This document shows, one piece after another, positions 23,830 to 34,049 of a DNA stretch of 64,000 nucleotides. The notes below the pieces were generated by a model that ran no database searches, was not told the DNA's origin, and was given only the letters and a program-made list of their open reading frames with translations. This DNA is from Trifolium pratense (taxonomy: Eukaryota; Streptophyta; Magnoliopsida; Fabales; Fabaceae). Position 1 is the first letter of the stretch, and each line of letters starts with the position of its first letter. The stretch is from assembly GCF_020283565.1 (NCBI RefSeq), contig NC_060063.1, positions 26,590,777 through 26,654,776 on the forward strand, in the 5' to 3' direction. The translations under genes and the position numbers were made by a program.

Positions 23830-25650
23830 GAAACCAACTGACAAAATTGAACTTTGCCATGAAAAATCAAATTGTAGAAGAGCAATGAACATATTTAGTG
23901 GGTTCATTGATGTTCGAATGGACTAAATTATCATTATCTATCTAGTAAAGTTTTAGAGACCATTAAAACAATGACTAAGCAAAACTTAACTCTTCAAAGC
24001 TTGATTAAGAAAACAAAAAAAAGTTTATGTCATTAAGTGTAATATTATTACTATTTTCAGGGTCTTATTTACACTTATAACTCCAAGCAACTTTCTTATT
24101 ATTTCTAAATGAAGGGCCTCATTTACACTTATGTCTCCAAGCAAGACCACAAATAAAACCACAAATTCTTGTATTCCAGGAAAAGGATCAACATTTCAAG
24201 GCAAAGAAAAGAATATACACAATAGCAGTCAATGATATTGTATTATTAATTATTAGTAGCAACCATCATACCTGAATAAAACCATAAAACAATCACTCTA
24301 ATTGAATCTTATAATATCCCACTTCATTGAATGGTATTAATTAAAACTTCAAGCCTATAATTTTAGACAGGCAACATGACATTTTTAATCTTTGTTATTT
24401 GTGATCCAACTTGTTCACAATCCTAATATACAAATAATAATCATCATATTCCAACAAAATGAATAATAGAAATAATAAAACCATATATTCCAAAAGATAT
24501 AGAGATAGTAGAAGATGCAGGAAAAAATGAATATAGCTAAAATAAATAAGTATTACTAAAGTACTGAGAAGTTCACAAAAGCAATTAATCAAATGTTTCT
24601 AAAACATTCAAATCATGTGTTTCCTGAAATTGCATATGCTTTATGTTTATAATAGTAAATACATATTTAATCTCATGCTTCATGTGTTACCTAAAATTGC
24701 ATATGGTTTATGTTACTTGAAACATCCTTTAACATATTAACAAAGTAAAGTGAGGAACCAAAAAATTGTATTGCAGGAAACAAAATTCAGAAAACATATG
24801 TTGAGTTCATGGTTCAGAGATTAGCATAAATGTTTCTTTAGGTATGAATATAATGACAAAATTCTTTTAAGTATGGATAAAATGAAAAAATTCAAAAACT
24901 GTTTGGATTATTTCCAAATAAATATCTTTTTTCTTTAGCAAAATAATAAATTAAAATTGATACAAATCTTTAAAAAAATTCTGAAATTTAACTATCTAAA
25001 TCTCACTAACTATCTAATATTTTCAACAGAAATTCAAAAAAAACTTACCCCTTTTTATCGTGACCAAGTTGAACTAAGATGTTGTGATTTGAAACACTTC
25101 TTGAAAAAATTGGTGCTTTCATCACCTTCTTTTGACAAATCTCCTGTCAAATCCCTTCAGCTTGCTTGCTACAACAATGGAAATCAATATTTTGGTAAGT
25201 AAGCTTGATGAAATGGAAATAGAGAGTAGCAAAAAACACAAAATTAGGTTAGAAAATTAGGGATTTCAGAACACAAAAAACACAAATTAAATGTTAGCAG
25301 AAAAATCATAGTTTGTGATCAGAAAGGTTGTTTGTCCATAACCTTAGATAATTAAACTCAGAATTTATAAAACTTAAGACTAAAAAAGATTCAGAACTAA
25401 AATGTGAAAAACTAAAGAGAAGGAAAGAAAGAAAGAAAGCAAGCAATGAGCGCTTTGCTGGGGTGAGTTTCTCTGAACCTAAACCTCTCCTTTTTATAGT
25501 TGAAAAATTAGGTTTTAGACATTATAATAATCATAACAAAATTAGGGTTTGAAACAATTTTGGGGGGAAAGATTCAAACCTTGACAGTTGTTTATCTTCT
25601 GCAGCAATTTGATTTCAACTCTGATCCAATACCACAAAATTGTTTGATTA
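23830..25650. other. Gene-poor AT-rich sequence
   Basis: No coding region is supported. The block 25030-25195 is bounded by intron-like signals on both strands (TTTTCAACAG before it and GTAAGT after it on the plus strand; TTGTTGTAG and GTAAGT on the minus strand) and is open only on the plus strand. It matches no family I know. GAAA repeats lie near 25424-25440. Confidence 0.4.
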
Positions 25651-25659
25651 AAGTTACCT

Positions 25660-26320
25660 CCTCTGTGTTGATTTCACCGTTTTGGATAAAATTGGGAGAT
25701 GATGAATTGAGATAGTGACAGGTTGATAGATTAAAGGTTTCTTTTGGTTCATGGGTACGGAGGAGAAAATTTGGCTTTCCATATGGTTTCAGAGAGTTGC
25801 ATAAACTGGGGGCTATGTTTTTGCTTAATCGCGTGAGGGAGAGATATGTTTGCCAAATTTGCTGATGAGAAATCCCGTGTTTTGGTTTCTTCCTTTCTAC
25901 CGTACGCGTGTTAATTTTTTTACTCATAAGTGGTTTTTTTGTTTGTAAGCAAAATGGGCTTTTGTGATATTGGGCCAGATCCAGATCCGGATTAGGCTTG
26001 TTTGTTAACAAAAATAAGATCCAAGAATAACAAAAGAAGAGGGAAATTTAAACATTTGAATTTTACTTCCAAATCAAGCAACCAAGTTTGACCCCTAAGT
26101 TTAAAATGGTAAAAATTTAGTATTTGAATTGGCAAAGAAAAAAGTCACTCTTTTATTTTCTTCAAAAGTTTGAAATTGCATCCAACTCATGCATCCAACA
26201 TGGCAAGGAACTAAATATGGAATGAAAATAATATTATTTAATGATGATTTGGCAAGAATGTGGTTAGAGGTGGACAAATAAGCAAACTTGCCCAAACATG
26301 GGTTTGGGTTTGTATATTAT
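25660..26320. repeat. Segmental duplication, copy 2
   Basis: This is the counterpart of 20650-21260. It retains the same order of landmarks but the minus-strand frame differs and is interrupted relative to copy 1. Both copies end near TGGGTTTGTATATTA, after which copy 1 runs into a Helitron end. Confidence 0.8.
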
Positions 26321-26517
26321 TAAGATTAAGATAAGATTAAGATTAAGATGTACCAGTAACTAGTAATATAAAAAGTTGAATCACCAAAGGTATTAGCTAT
26401 AGGTATATGATATGTTTGTTTGAATTGTTGAGCCTTGAACTATGAACACTGATGAAGAATGTGAAACTGAATTATAAATTTCGTAAACTATAAGAAAATC
26501 AATAATTTTTTTATATA

Positions 26518-26519
26518 TT

Positions 26520-26558
<39 letters not shown>

Positions 26559-26611
26559 TTATATATTTAAATTTATATATATATATATATATAATTTTTT
26601 TATATATTTAA

Positions 26612-26652
<41 letters not shown>

Positions 26653-26685
26653 AATTTATATATATATATATAATAATAATAATGA
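26518..26685. repeat. Compound TA microsatellite / minisatellite
   Basis: TA runs alternate with AATTTTTTTATATATTTAAA-type segments, repeated about four times. Composition alone supports it as simple repeat. Confidence 0.9.
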
Positions 26686-26696
26686 ATTAATAGTTA

Positions 26697-26812
26697 TCGA
26701 AGTTTAGCTCATTTGGTAGAGATATCACATTATGTATGTAGGGAATCGATGTTCAAACTTCAAACATTCCATTCAGCTTAAAGGTGAAAAAAATAAGGGT
26801 CTCGCTAACGAG
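26697..26812 (+). mobile_element. Diverged tRNA-derived SINE
   Basis: TTTAGCTCATTTGGTAGAGA forms an A-box region and GATGTTCAAACTT a decayed B box; the overall layout matches the SINE at 9361. No clear target-site duplication. Confidence 0.6.
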
Positions 26813-26835
26813 TGCCCCCGGGACACTCTTTAAGC

Positions 26836-27011
26836 ATTCCATTTAAAGAAACTTTTTATTCAAAAAGTTAAACACTACAATTATTACTAACCTTATGTTA
26901 AAGTTCATATTTATGTTAAATATTCCATTTAAAGAAACTTTTTATTGACTAATGAAAATTATAAACAAAATTATTACTAACCTTATGTTAAAGTTCATAT
27001 TTATGTTAAAT
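26836..27011. repeat. Two tandem copies of an 86-90-bp unit
   Basis: ATTCCATTTAAAGAAACTTT begins copies at 26836 and 26922; both end TTATGTTAAAT. A small block in the middle differs. It starts beside a CGGGACACT-type MITE end at about 26805. Confidence 0.9.
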
Positions 27012-27135
27012 ATTCACATTATTTTTATATTATGTTAAAAATAAACATTTTTATTAAAAATATGTAATAGTTTAGTAGAGTTGTATTGTTTTAAATTGAT
27101 TTACATATATTATAATATAAATAAAATAAATAAAT

Positions 27136-27325
27136 ATATATTATGTGGGTATGGGGCGGGGTGGGTACTAAGGTACCCGTACCCGCACCTATACCCGTTC
27201 ATTTTTGCGGGTAATTACCCATACCCGTGCCCGTACCCAAAATGCGGGTTTTTACCCTACCCGTTGTGGGTAATTTTTGTGGATACCCTATGGGTATGGG
27301 TCAAATTGTCATCCCTAACAATAAC
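27136..27325. repeat. GGGTA-rich module, hAT-like subterminal sequence
   Basis: Repeated GGGTA/TACCC words (GGTACCCGTACCCGCACC and similar) fill the region, which ends TTGTCATCCCTA, resembling a hAT terminal repeat. The open frame rich in YPYP is a by-product of the repeat. Only one end was located. Confidence 0.55.
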
Positions 27326-27440
27326 TAATGAAATTAAACTTCCTTTTAATATTTTTTTTTTATCATAACCCCCAACCCCCTTTTGATGTTTAATAAGGCA
27401 TTTTAAAGAAATTGACTATATATATATATATATGGGGGCT

Positions 27441-27472
27441 GCTAATTTAGACCCAGTTGGGTCTAAATTAGC
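27441..27472. repeat. Terminal hairpin of the foldback element, left end
   Basis: GCTAATTTAGACCC, loop AGTT, then the exact complement: a perfect 14-bp stem inside the terminal repeat. The right end (29740-29772) has the matching hairpin with compensating base changes. Confidence 0.92.
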
Positions 27473-28060
27473 AAGCTGCACCTTTTGAGTTGGACAAAAA
27501 TACCCATTTTTTAATTTTTTGGAAGAATAGAGCAACAGGGGCATTTCTGTAATTTTACGCAACAGTACACGCACCCCCCACTTCTTTTTCCCCCCCCAGG
27601 ACACGTGGCAGCGTGTTAGTGGCCAAAAGCAGCGCGCGTGCATCACACGCACCGACAGACGCGCGTGGTTGTTGCTTGATGACGCGGAGAGAGAAATTTC
27701 TGAAAAAGGCAGGCCACGTGTCATGATCTGATTGGCTGCGTTAATTTTTTTCCATTTTATACTTTAAACTCGATTATTTCGTCGTAAATTAATTTTTTAT
27801 TTTTTAATTTTTATACCAAAATTCATAATTTTTTTTTCTCTACAAATAGAGACTTGGTTTGTTTGATTTGGACACCGAAAAAAAAACGCAATTTTTCACT
27901 ACTTTAAACTCGATTATTTCGTCGTAAATTAATTTTTTATTTTTTATTTTTTATACCAAAATTCATAATTTTTTTTTCTCTACAAATAGAGACTTGGTTC
28001 GTTTGATTTGGACACAGAAAAAAAAAACCCAATTTTTCACTACCTTAATCTCATCAAATA

Positions 28061-28962
28061 ACTAATAATCAACTTACTGAAACCATTTTACCAGCAAAAT
28101 GGTTTCAGTTTACAACTCTCTGAAACCATTCTACCAGATAAATGGTTTCAGAAGCAAACACAATTAATAAATTACTCACTGAAACCATTCTACCAGTAAA
28201 ATGGTTTCAGAATACAACTATGTGCAACCATTCTACAAGCTAAATGGTTTCAGAAGCAAATAACTAATAATCAACTTACTGAAACCATTTTACCAGGAAA
28301 ATGGTTTCAGATTACAACTCTCTGAAACCATTCTACCAGATAAATGGTTTCAGAAGCAAACACAATTAATAAATTACTCACTGAAACCATTCTACCAGTA
28401 AAATGGTTTCAGAATACAACTATGTGCAACCATTCTACAAGCTAAATGGTTTCAGAAGCAAATAACTAATAATCAACTTACTGAAACCATTCTACCAGCA
28501 AAATGGTTTCAGATTACAACTCTCTGAAACCATTGTATCAGATAAATGGTTTCAGAAGCAAACACAATTAATAAATTACTCACTGAAACCATTCTACCAG
28601 TAAAATGGTTTCAGAATACAACTATGTGCAACCATTCTACAAGCTAAATGGTTTCAGAAGCAAATAACTAATAATCAACTTACTGAAACCATTCTACCAG
28701 CAAAATGGTTTCAGATTACAACTCTCTGAAACCATTCTACCAGATAAATGGTTTCAGAAGCAAACACAATTAATAAATTACTCACTGAAACCATTCTACC
28801 AGTAAAATGGTTTCAGAATACAACTATGTGCAACCATTCTACAAGCTAAATGGTTTCAGAAGCAAATAACTAGTAATCAACTTACTGAAACCATTCTACC
28901 AGCAAAATGGTTTCAGATTACAACTCTCTGAAACCATTCTACCATATAAATGGTTTCAGAAG
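28061..28962. repeat. 202-bp tandem array, about 4.5 units, 18 hairpins
   Basis: Units start at 28061, 28263, 28465, 28667 and 28869, an exact 202-bp period with only scattered substitutions. Each unit has four sub-units of about 50 bp. A sub-unit is an imperfect palindrome, CTGAAACCATT, a ten-base middle, AATGGTTTCAG (11-bp stem); the fourth of each unit begins GTGCAACCATT and pairs less well. The last unit is cut after two hairpins. The near-identity of the units suggests recent expansion. Confidence 0.95.
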
Positions 28963-29829
28963 GATTTCGGTGTCCAAATCAAACGAACCAAGTCTCTATT
29001 TGTAGGAAAAAAAAAATTATGAATTTTGGTATAAAAAATAAAAAATAAAAAATTAATTTACGACGAAATAATCGAGTTTAAAGTAGTGAAAAATTGCGTT
29101 TTTTTTTCGGTGTCCAAATCAAACGAACCAAGTCTCTATTTGTAGAGAAAAAAAAATTATGAATTTTGGTATAAAAAATAAAAAATTAATTTACGACGAA
29201 ATAATCGAGTTTAAAGTAGTGAAAAATTGCGTTTTTTTTTCGGTGTCCAAATCAAACGAACCAAGTCTCTATTTGTAGAGAAAAAAAAATTATGAATTTT
29301 GGTATAAAAAATAAAAAATAAAAAATTAATTTACGACGAAATAATCGAGTTTAAAGTATAAAATGAAAAAAATCACGCAGACCCATTCATATGCTGACAC
29401 GTGGCTGCCTTTTTCAAAAGCCAAATTTTCTCTCTCCAGCATATAATCTAGTGTGGCGCAGACAAGATGATCTGATAGATCAGGATGATCTGGGCTGTCT
29501 GATTGATCAGACAGTCTTAATGAGATCACATCTTGGCTGTCTGATGGAAATCAACGGTCTGTAACCATGGTCCTTCCGTACGCGCGCGACACTGGATCCA
29601 CGTCTATTAATTGTTTAAGAAGGTGGGGCGCGTGGTGTTATTTTTTTTTTTTATGTAAAATTACAGAAATGCCCCTGTTGCTCTATTCTTTCAAAAATTA
29701 AAAGAATGGGTATTTTGGTCCAACTCAAAAGGTGCACCTTGCTAACTTAGACCTAACTAGGGTCTAAGTTAGAAAACCCCTATATATATATATATATATT
29801 ATATTTAAATTGTAGTTTATAAATTAATA

Positions 29830-29932
29830 CATTTAATATGACATCATATTTCACTCTTAAGTGTTCGGAGTCCGAACCTGCATATAAAATGTTATGTCCT
29901 TATCAATTGAGTTAAGCTCATAAGAAAGACGC
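29830..29932 (-). mobile_element. Diverged tRNA-derived SINE fragment
   Basis: Minus-strand GAGCTTAACTCAATTGATAA (A-box region) and GGTTCGGACTCCGAAC (B-box region) are visible. It lies directly before a second SINE of the same family. Confidence 0.6.
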
Positions 29933-29937
29933 ATCTA

Positions 29938-30078
29938 TTTTTTTTTTTGTCAGGTAGCATAGTGGCTACAAATTTCACCCATAAGATAGATAGGTGGGGG
30001 TGTCCGGGGTTCGAATCTTAACCCCTGCCTATAAAATATGATATCTCTATCAATCGAGTTAAACTCAGATGGACAACG
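29938..30078 (-). mobile_element. tRNA-derived SINE, same family as 9361
   Basis: On the minus strand an A-box region (GAGTTTAACTCGATTGATAG), a B box (GATTCGAACCCCGGACA) and a 3' tail GTAGCCACTATGCTACCTGAC before a poly(A) run, seen as poly(T) at 29939-29949. Confidence 0.75.
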
Positions 30079-30390
30079 CATCTATGTTTTTAAACATGTG
30101 AAAAACTAACATTTAATTTGCAAAAAAGAAAAAACTGCCACCGAATCACTTCAATTAATCACATCACATTATTATAAAGTACAAAAAAAAATTACTTTAT
30201 GAAGTTATAAATGGGATAAGCTTCCAAACGACGTCGTTGCAAGAAATTGAATTTTGCAAAGTTAAAAACACTCGCAGGTTTTCCCTCCATTTCCATGAAG
30301 TCGTTATAACCGTCAAGAGAGAAAGAAACTCAACAAACTCTCTCAAAATTTTCCCTCTCTTTCCTTTCTCATTTTCTTATCTTCACTTCA

Positions 30391-32753
30391 ATGGAAAATT
30401 CTCTTTCTACAATGGATTACGAACCACCCTATCCAAGTACTACGAAGGATATGGAAACCATCAGGTACTACTTCGACAACGAAACACTGTTCATGGCCAC
30501 AAGAAACTTCTTCACAAACGATCTCAACATTCTCTACCGTATGCATGCCGTTTCATTAATCGCTACGGTAACTCATGATTTCAAGCTTCGTTTCGATTCA
30601 TGATGAATCTGTTTGTTTAGTGAGAAAATTATCGTTCTGTTTTCTCTTGGTGATGAATCTGTTTTCTTTATTGATTTCTTGTTTGAAGTATAGTTTCTGA
30701 TCTGCTTTTTGTTTCTTGAGAATTTTTTTGTTCTGTAACTGCTTGTAGCTTCGGTTAATTTGTTGTGTTCAATTTCAAGTTGCTTTTCGAATTTTTCTTT
30801 TTGGATCGGTCAGGTTCTATTTGAAGTTCGTTGAATGTAGCAACTGTAAATCAAATGTGTTGATAATTCGTTCGTCGAAACTTGTATCGTATATCTTTGT
30901 TTAATTTCTAGTGTTCAATATCAAGTTTACTGGTTGATTGTCGTTAACTTTTCCTTTTCGGACGCTTTGAATGAAAATTTCACTATCGCTTTGTATCTTC
31001 GTTAATTTGTTGTGCTCAATTTCATGTTTATTGTTCAATTTTTCCTTTTTGGATCTGTATGGCTTTGAATGAAAATTTCACTATCTGATTCTATGTGTAG
31101 TACACTTTGCTCTGAGACTGATCTATCTTGCAATCGTAAAAATGAATCAATGTGTTGATTTCATTTTGCAACACTTAGGTCTCAAAGAAGGATGATCCGG
31201 ATGCTTATGTTCCTTATCTTGCTATGAACTACTTTGATCGCTTCATATGCCGTTGCGACATGAGGGTAACTGAAAACTCTTCTGCATATTTTATTAAGTT
31301 TCTGTTTCTTTGAATTGTTTTGTGTTAAAACTGAAAACTATTTGGTTTTATAAGCATGTGGAAGGTCATACTGATACCGAAAAAATTCGTTTGATCGCTA
31401 TATCTTGTTTCACCTTATCTGCCAAGATGAGGACAGAGTCATTCTCGGTTGAGCAGTTTTTGATTGACCTAAATGTGAGTGTCAATTTTCTTTTTACTCG
31501 GCTTAAATACTTTTGTAGTCGCTGTGAAGTTTATTTATTTTTAGTCTCTACATTTTATAAAATTAATGTGTTTCTAATTTTAATTCCTCAACTGAAGACT
31601 GAAAATAGAAAAATTTGTGTAACTATTTAATAATTACATCAATTTTCAAAAGCATTGTTTTGTTAAATTGACCAAATGAATGTATTCTTACACAGAGTGA
31701 CATGAATCTGAATATAACTCATGGCAGTGTAATGAGAATGGAGAGCCTCATTCAGAAAAAACTTGATGGGAAAATGAAATCTGTTACTGCTTTCTGTTTT
31801 CTGAACCACTATTATGCTTACTTCAAACCACTCGGTGGTTTTAAACGTCGTAGCATTAATGAGATCATAGTTGAAGCTCAAGGATGTAAGCAGAAATTAG
31901 CATAACATATAACAGTATAATTTGTTAATTCCATGATTTCTCCTACAGTGATACTTGGTGAATATAATTAACATTCCTTGGATTTTTTTCTTATTCTGCA
32001 GTGTTCACCTTCGTTGATTTCATGCCTTCTGAAATTGCACTCGCCGCTTTAGCCGCTGCTGCTACAATTGCATATCCCAAAAAGAAAATTGCAAAAGAGA
32101 TTAGGAGAATCATGAGCTCTCAAGTATGTTGGTTGAAAAACTAAATGCAAAGCATGTTATGTCTCATAAGATATTAAACCATAATTAGACCATTTCTCAA
32201 AAGATATTAAACCATAATTAGACCATTATACATTGAATATTATAGTAATGAGATGTGCATCTTTATGATAAAGCTTTTCTAAATGTTCTTCCACGGACAG
32301 GTAGAGGAATGTAGGAGGATGATGGTAAATATTGGCAATAGTATGAAAATCAAGTTTGATACCTCTGGATCGTCTGAAGATATAGAAGAAGAAGATGGGA
32401 CTGCATTAATCGACAAGCGAAGACAGGACATGGGCAAGACGGAGACTTCTCAGTTGCAGATAAAGGAGAAGCCAGAGGAATTATTTGATAAAAAAGATGT
32501 AGCAGCAGAAGAGACTGATGCAGAAAAACAAAGTCTTGTCAAGGGTAAGGGCAAAGGCAAGGCAGTGGAAAAAGTTAAGGAGCCACAGAAACAGATGGAG
32601 GGATCCATTTCAGAGATTGAACCAAAGAAGTTTATGAACTTTGAGCTGAATTGGGAGACTGATGTTCCATCACTAGAAGTAGGAATAGGACACCCTCCGC
32701 CAGGAGAATCTACAGGTATAAATTTACGCTGCTGTAACTGCAACATCCTTTAG
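30391..32753 (+). CDS. Divergent D-type-cyclin-like protein, 6 exons, about 382 aa
   Basis: Exons inferred from splice sites and frame: 30391-30567, 31179-31265, 31355-31474, 31696-31885, 32002-32123 and 32301-32753. The cyclin box starts near residue 45; YLAMNYFDRFI (about 71-81) matches the plant cyclin D signature YLAVNYLDRFL, and LIAISCFTLSAKM is the following helix. LFTFVDFMPSEIALAALAAA lies in the C-terminal cyclin fold. The Rb-binding LxCxE motif of most D cyclins is absent, as in the CYCD6 type. The tail (from about 232) is acidic (EDIEEEDG), then lysine-rich (KGKGKGKAVEKVKEP), a possible nuclear localisation signal. The expected role is activation of a cyclin-dependent kinase, but the unusual first helix leaves this open. 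An alternative end is a splice at GTATAA (32716) into an unseen last exon. Confidence 0.8.
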
Positions 32754-33370
32754 TTCTGCTGCTGCATACAGACTTGGATTTTATGTACTTTTCATTTGGC
32801 TTTGTGGTATAGGCTTTGGCTTTGAATTTTGTTCAATACCAAGATGCTTTGATAGTTTCTTGTGCAGTTAAAACTATCGGTATTGTTGGCATTGCTATTA
32901 AAATTGACTTTCTATAATTGATGTTCTAAACTCTTTTTGTTGTTATTTCATCGTGTAATAGTTATCTATTAATGTCAAAAATGAGTTAGTCACCACATGT
33001 CATGTCTAAATACCGTTGTATTAAAATTTCAAAATACTGATTAGCAACTTAGTATTAACCGCACGTTTCGATATATATACATAAATGTTGACAGTAGTGA
33101 AATTCAAGTGTTCACACAGTAACTTGTGAAACAAGTTAACTGTTTTCTGTGATGCCCAGCTGGCTTAGGCGCGCAGTTAGTTTTTCAGTTAGTTTAGCTG
33201 CATGTTAGTTAGTTGCTATGAGCTGAGCTTCCTTATGTATATCATATATATATTATATATAGCTTGCTAAGTGATATTGTAAGTTTGTAACACTTGAGAG
33301 TGTGTAATAAAAATTTCTGCATAGATGAGCTTCGAGCTATGAGTTTTGTGTCTATGATTTTTAATATGAT
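32754..33370. other. 3' flank of the cyclin-like gene and possible LTR fragment
   Basis: 32754-33100 shows no second coding region. 33130-33315 contains GTTAGTTAGTTGCTATGAGC, a TATA stretch and GTAATAAAAATTTCTGCATAG, which resembles the U3/R part of a small Copia or TRIM long terminal repeat, but no flanking duplication was found. Confidence 0.35.
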
Positions 33371-33374
33371 AGAT

Positions 33375-33985
33375 GAACTTGATAGTAAGAGCATGTCAAC
33401 AGTGGCTATGGTCTTGTGGTGGCGACGAAATCAGAAATGCTGGAATGAATCTCTCCCGACAGTGTTCGAAACAGTTCGTAGAACGCGTGAGAATTTGCAT
33501 GGTTGGAGGCAAGCACGGCGCGACTGTAAATGCACGTACAGAACAAAATTCAGAGTTGCTATCGTGGAGTAAACCAACGATGGGATCACTCAAATGCAAT
33601 ATCAACGCTGCGTGCTACAGTGAACATAATAATTATTGCGTTGGAGCTTGTCTTCATGACGAGAGTGGAAGATTTGCGAAAGCTTTTGCGAAACGCTATG
33701 AAGGAAAACTAGAGATTTATGAAGCTGAAGTAACTGGTTTATTAAAGTCTTTGAACTGGCTGAGTAATATGCAGACAAGAACCATTCAAATTGAAACAAG
33801 TTGCTTGCATGTTGTGCATTGCCTCAACAACAAGAACCAACATAATACTGAATTTTACAGTATTATTAAGTTGTGTAGTAGCTTATTTTGTTGAATGAAA
33901 ACGGTAAGGTCAGTTATGTGAGGAGAGAAGCTAATCGAGTAGCTCATGATTTAGTTCAGACGGCTCGTTTTAACACTAGTCACCA
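33375..33985 (+). pseudogene. LINE 3' fragment with RNase H domain
   Basis: The frame encodes a linker (WSKPTMGSLKCNINAAC) and an RNase H-like domain (GACLHDESGRFAKAFAK, YEAEVTGLL, IQIETSCLHVVHCL). After a stop at 33892-33894 the end of the domain follows in another frame (SYVRREANRVAHDLV). The catalytic Asp expected in the first strand of the domain is replaced (CNINA in place of CNVDA). It carries the insertion site of the next LINE in its 3' tail. Confidence 0.82.
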
Positions 33986-34049
33986 TTTTTTTTTTATTAT
34001 TGTCCACCTTGTATCGAAGCTACAATTATAAATGAAATGCAGTAAGTTT

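Larger units (their letters stand above)
27434..29780. mobile_element. Foldback element with inverted arms and a central hairpin array, 2.35 kb
   Basis: The outer arms match as inverted repeats for about 125 bp (CACCTTTTGAGTTGGAC, GAATAGAGCAACAGGGGCAT) and start GGGG next to TA runs on both sides, so a TA-rich target is likely. Next inward is a roughly 135-bp module (GACGAAATAATCGAGTTTAAA on one strand), present twice on the left (27764-28043) and three times inverted on the right (28963-29360). The centre is the 202-bp tandem array. Between outer arm and module lie GC-rich, arm-unique stretches (27560-27760, 29370-29640). No transposase or other protein is encoded. The superfamily is not clear. 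Confidence 0.8.

Noticed and set aside
24957..25202. Open frame bounded by intron-like signals on both strands
   Set aside because: Interesting but isolated: no adjoining exons were found and the duplicated segment has no equivalent, so it is recorded only within the spacer entry.
25592..26011. 139-residue open frame on the minus strand
   Set aside because: Copy 1 of the duplicated segment does not keep this frame, and no motif is recognisable, so it is not supported as a gene.
27081..27368. Open frame rich in YPYP motifs
   Set aside because: It is created by the GGGTA/TACCC repeat and has no other support.
28061..28962. CRISPR-like array: regular palindromic repeats with spacers
   Set aside because: The spacers are themselves repeated with the 202-bp unit, the host is a plant nuclear genome, and no cas gene is present. 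It is a tandem repeat in a transposon.
32450..32746. 98-residue open frame antisense to the last cyclin exon
   Set aside because: Shadow of the lysine/glutamate-rich coding exon; the sense frame joins with the upstream exons.
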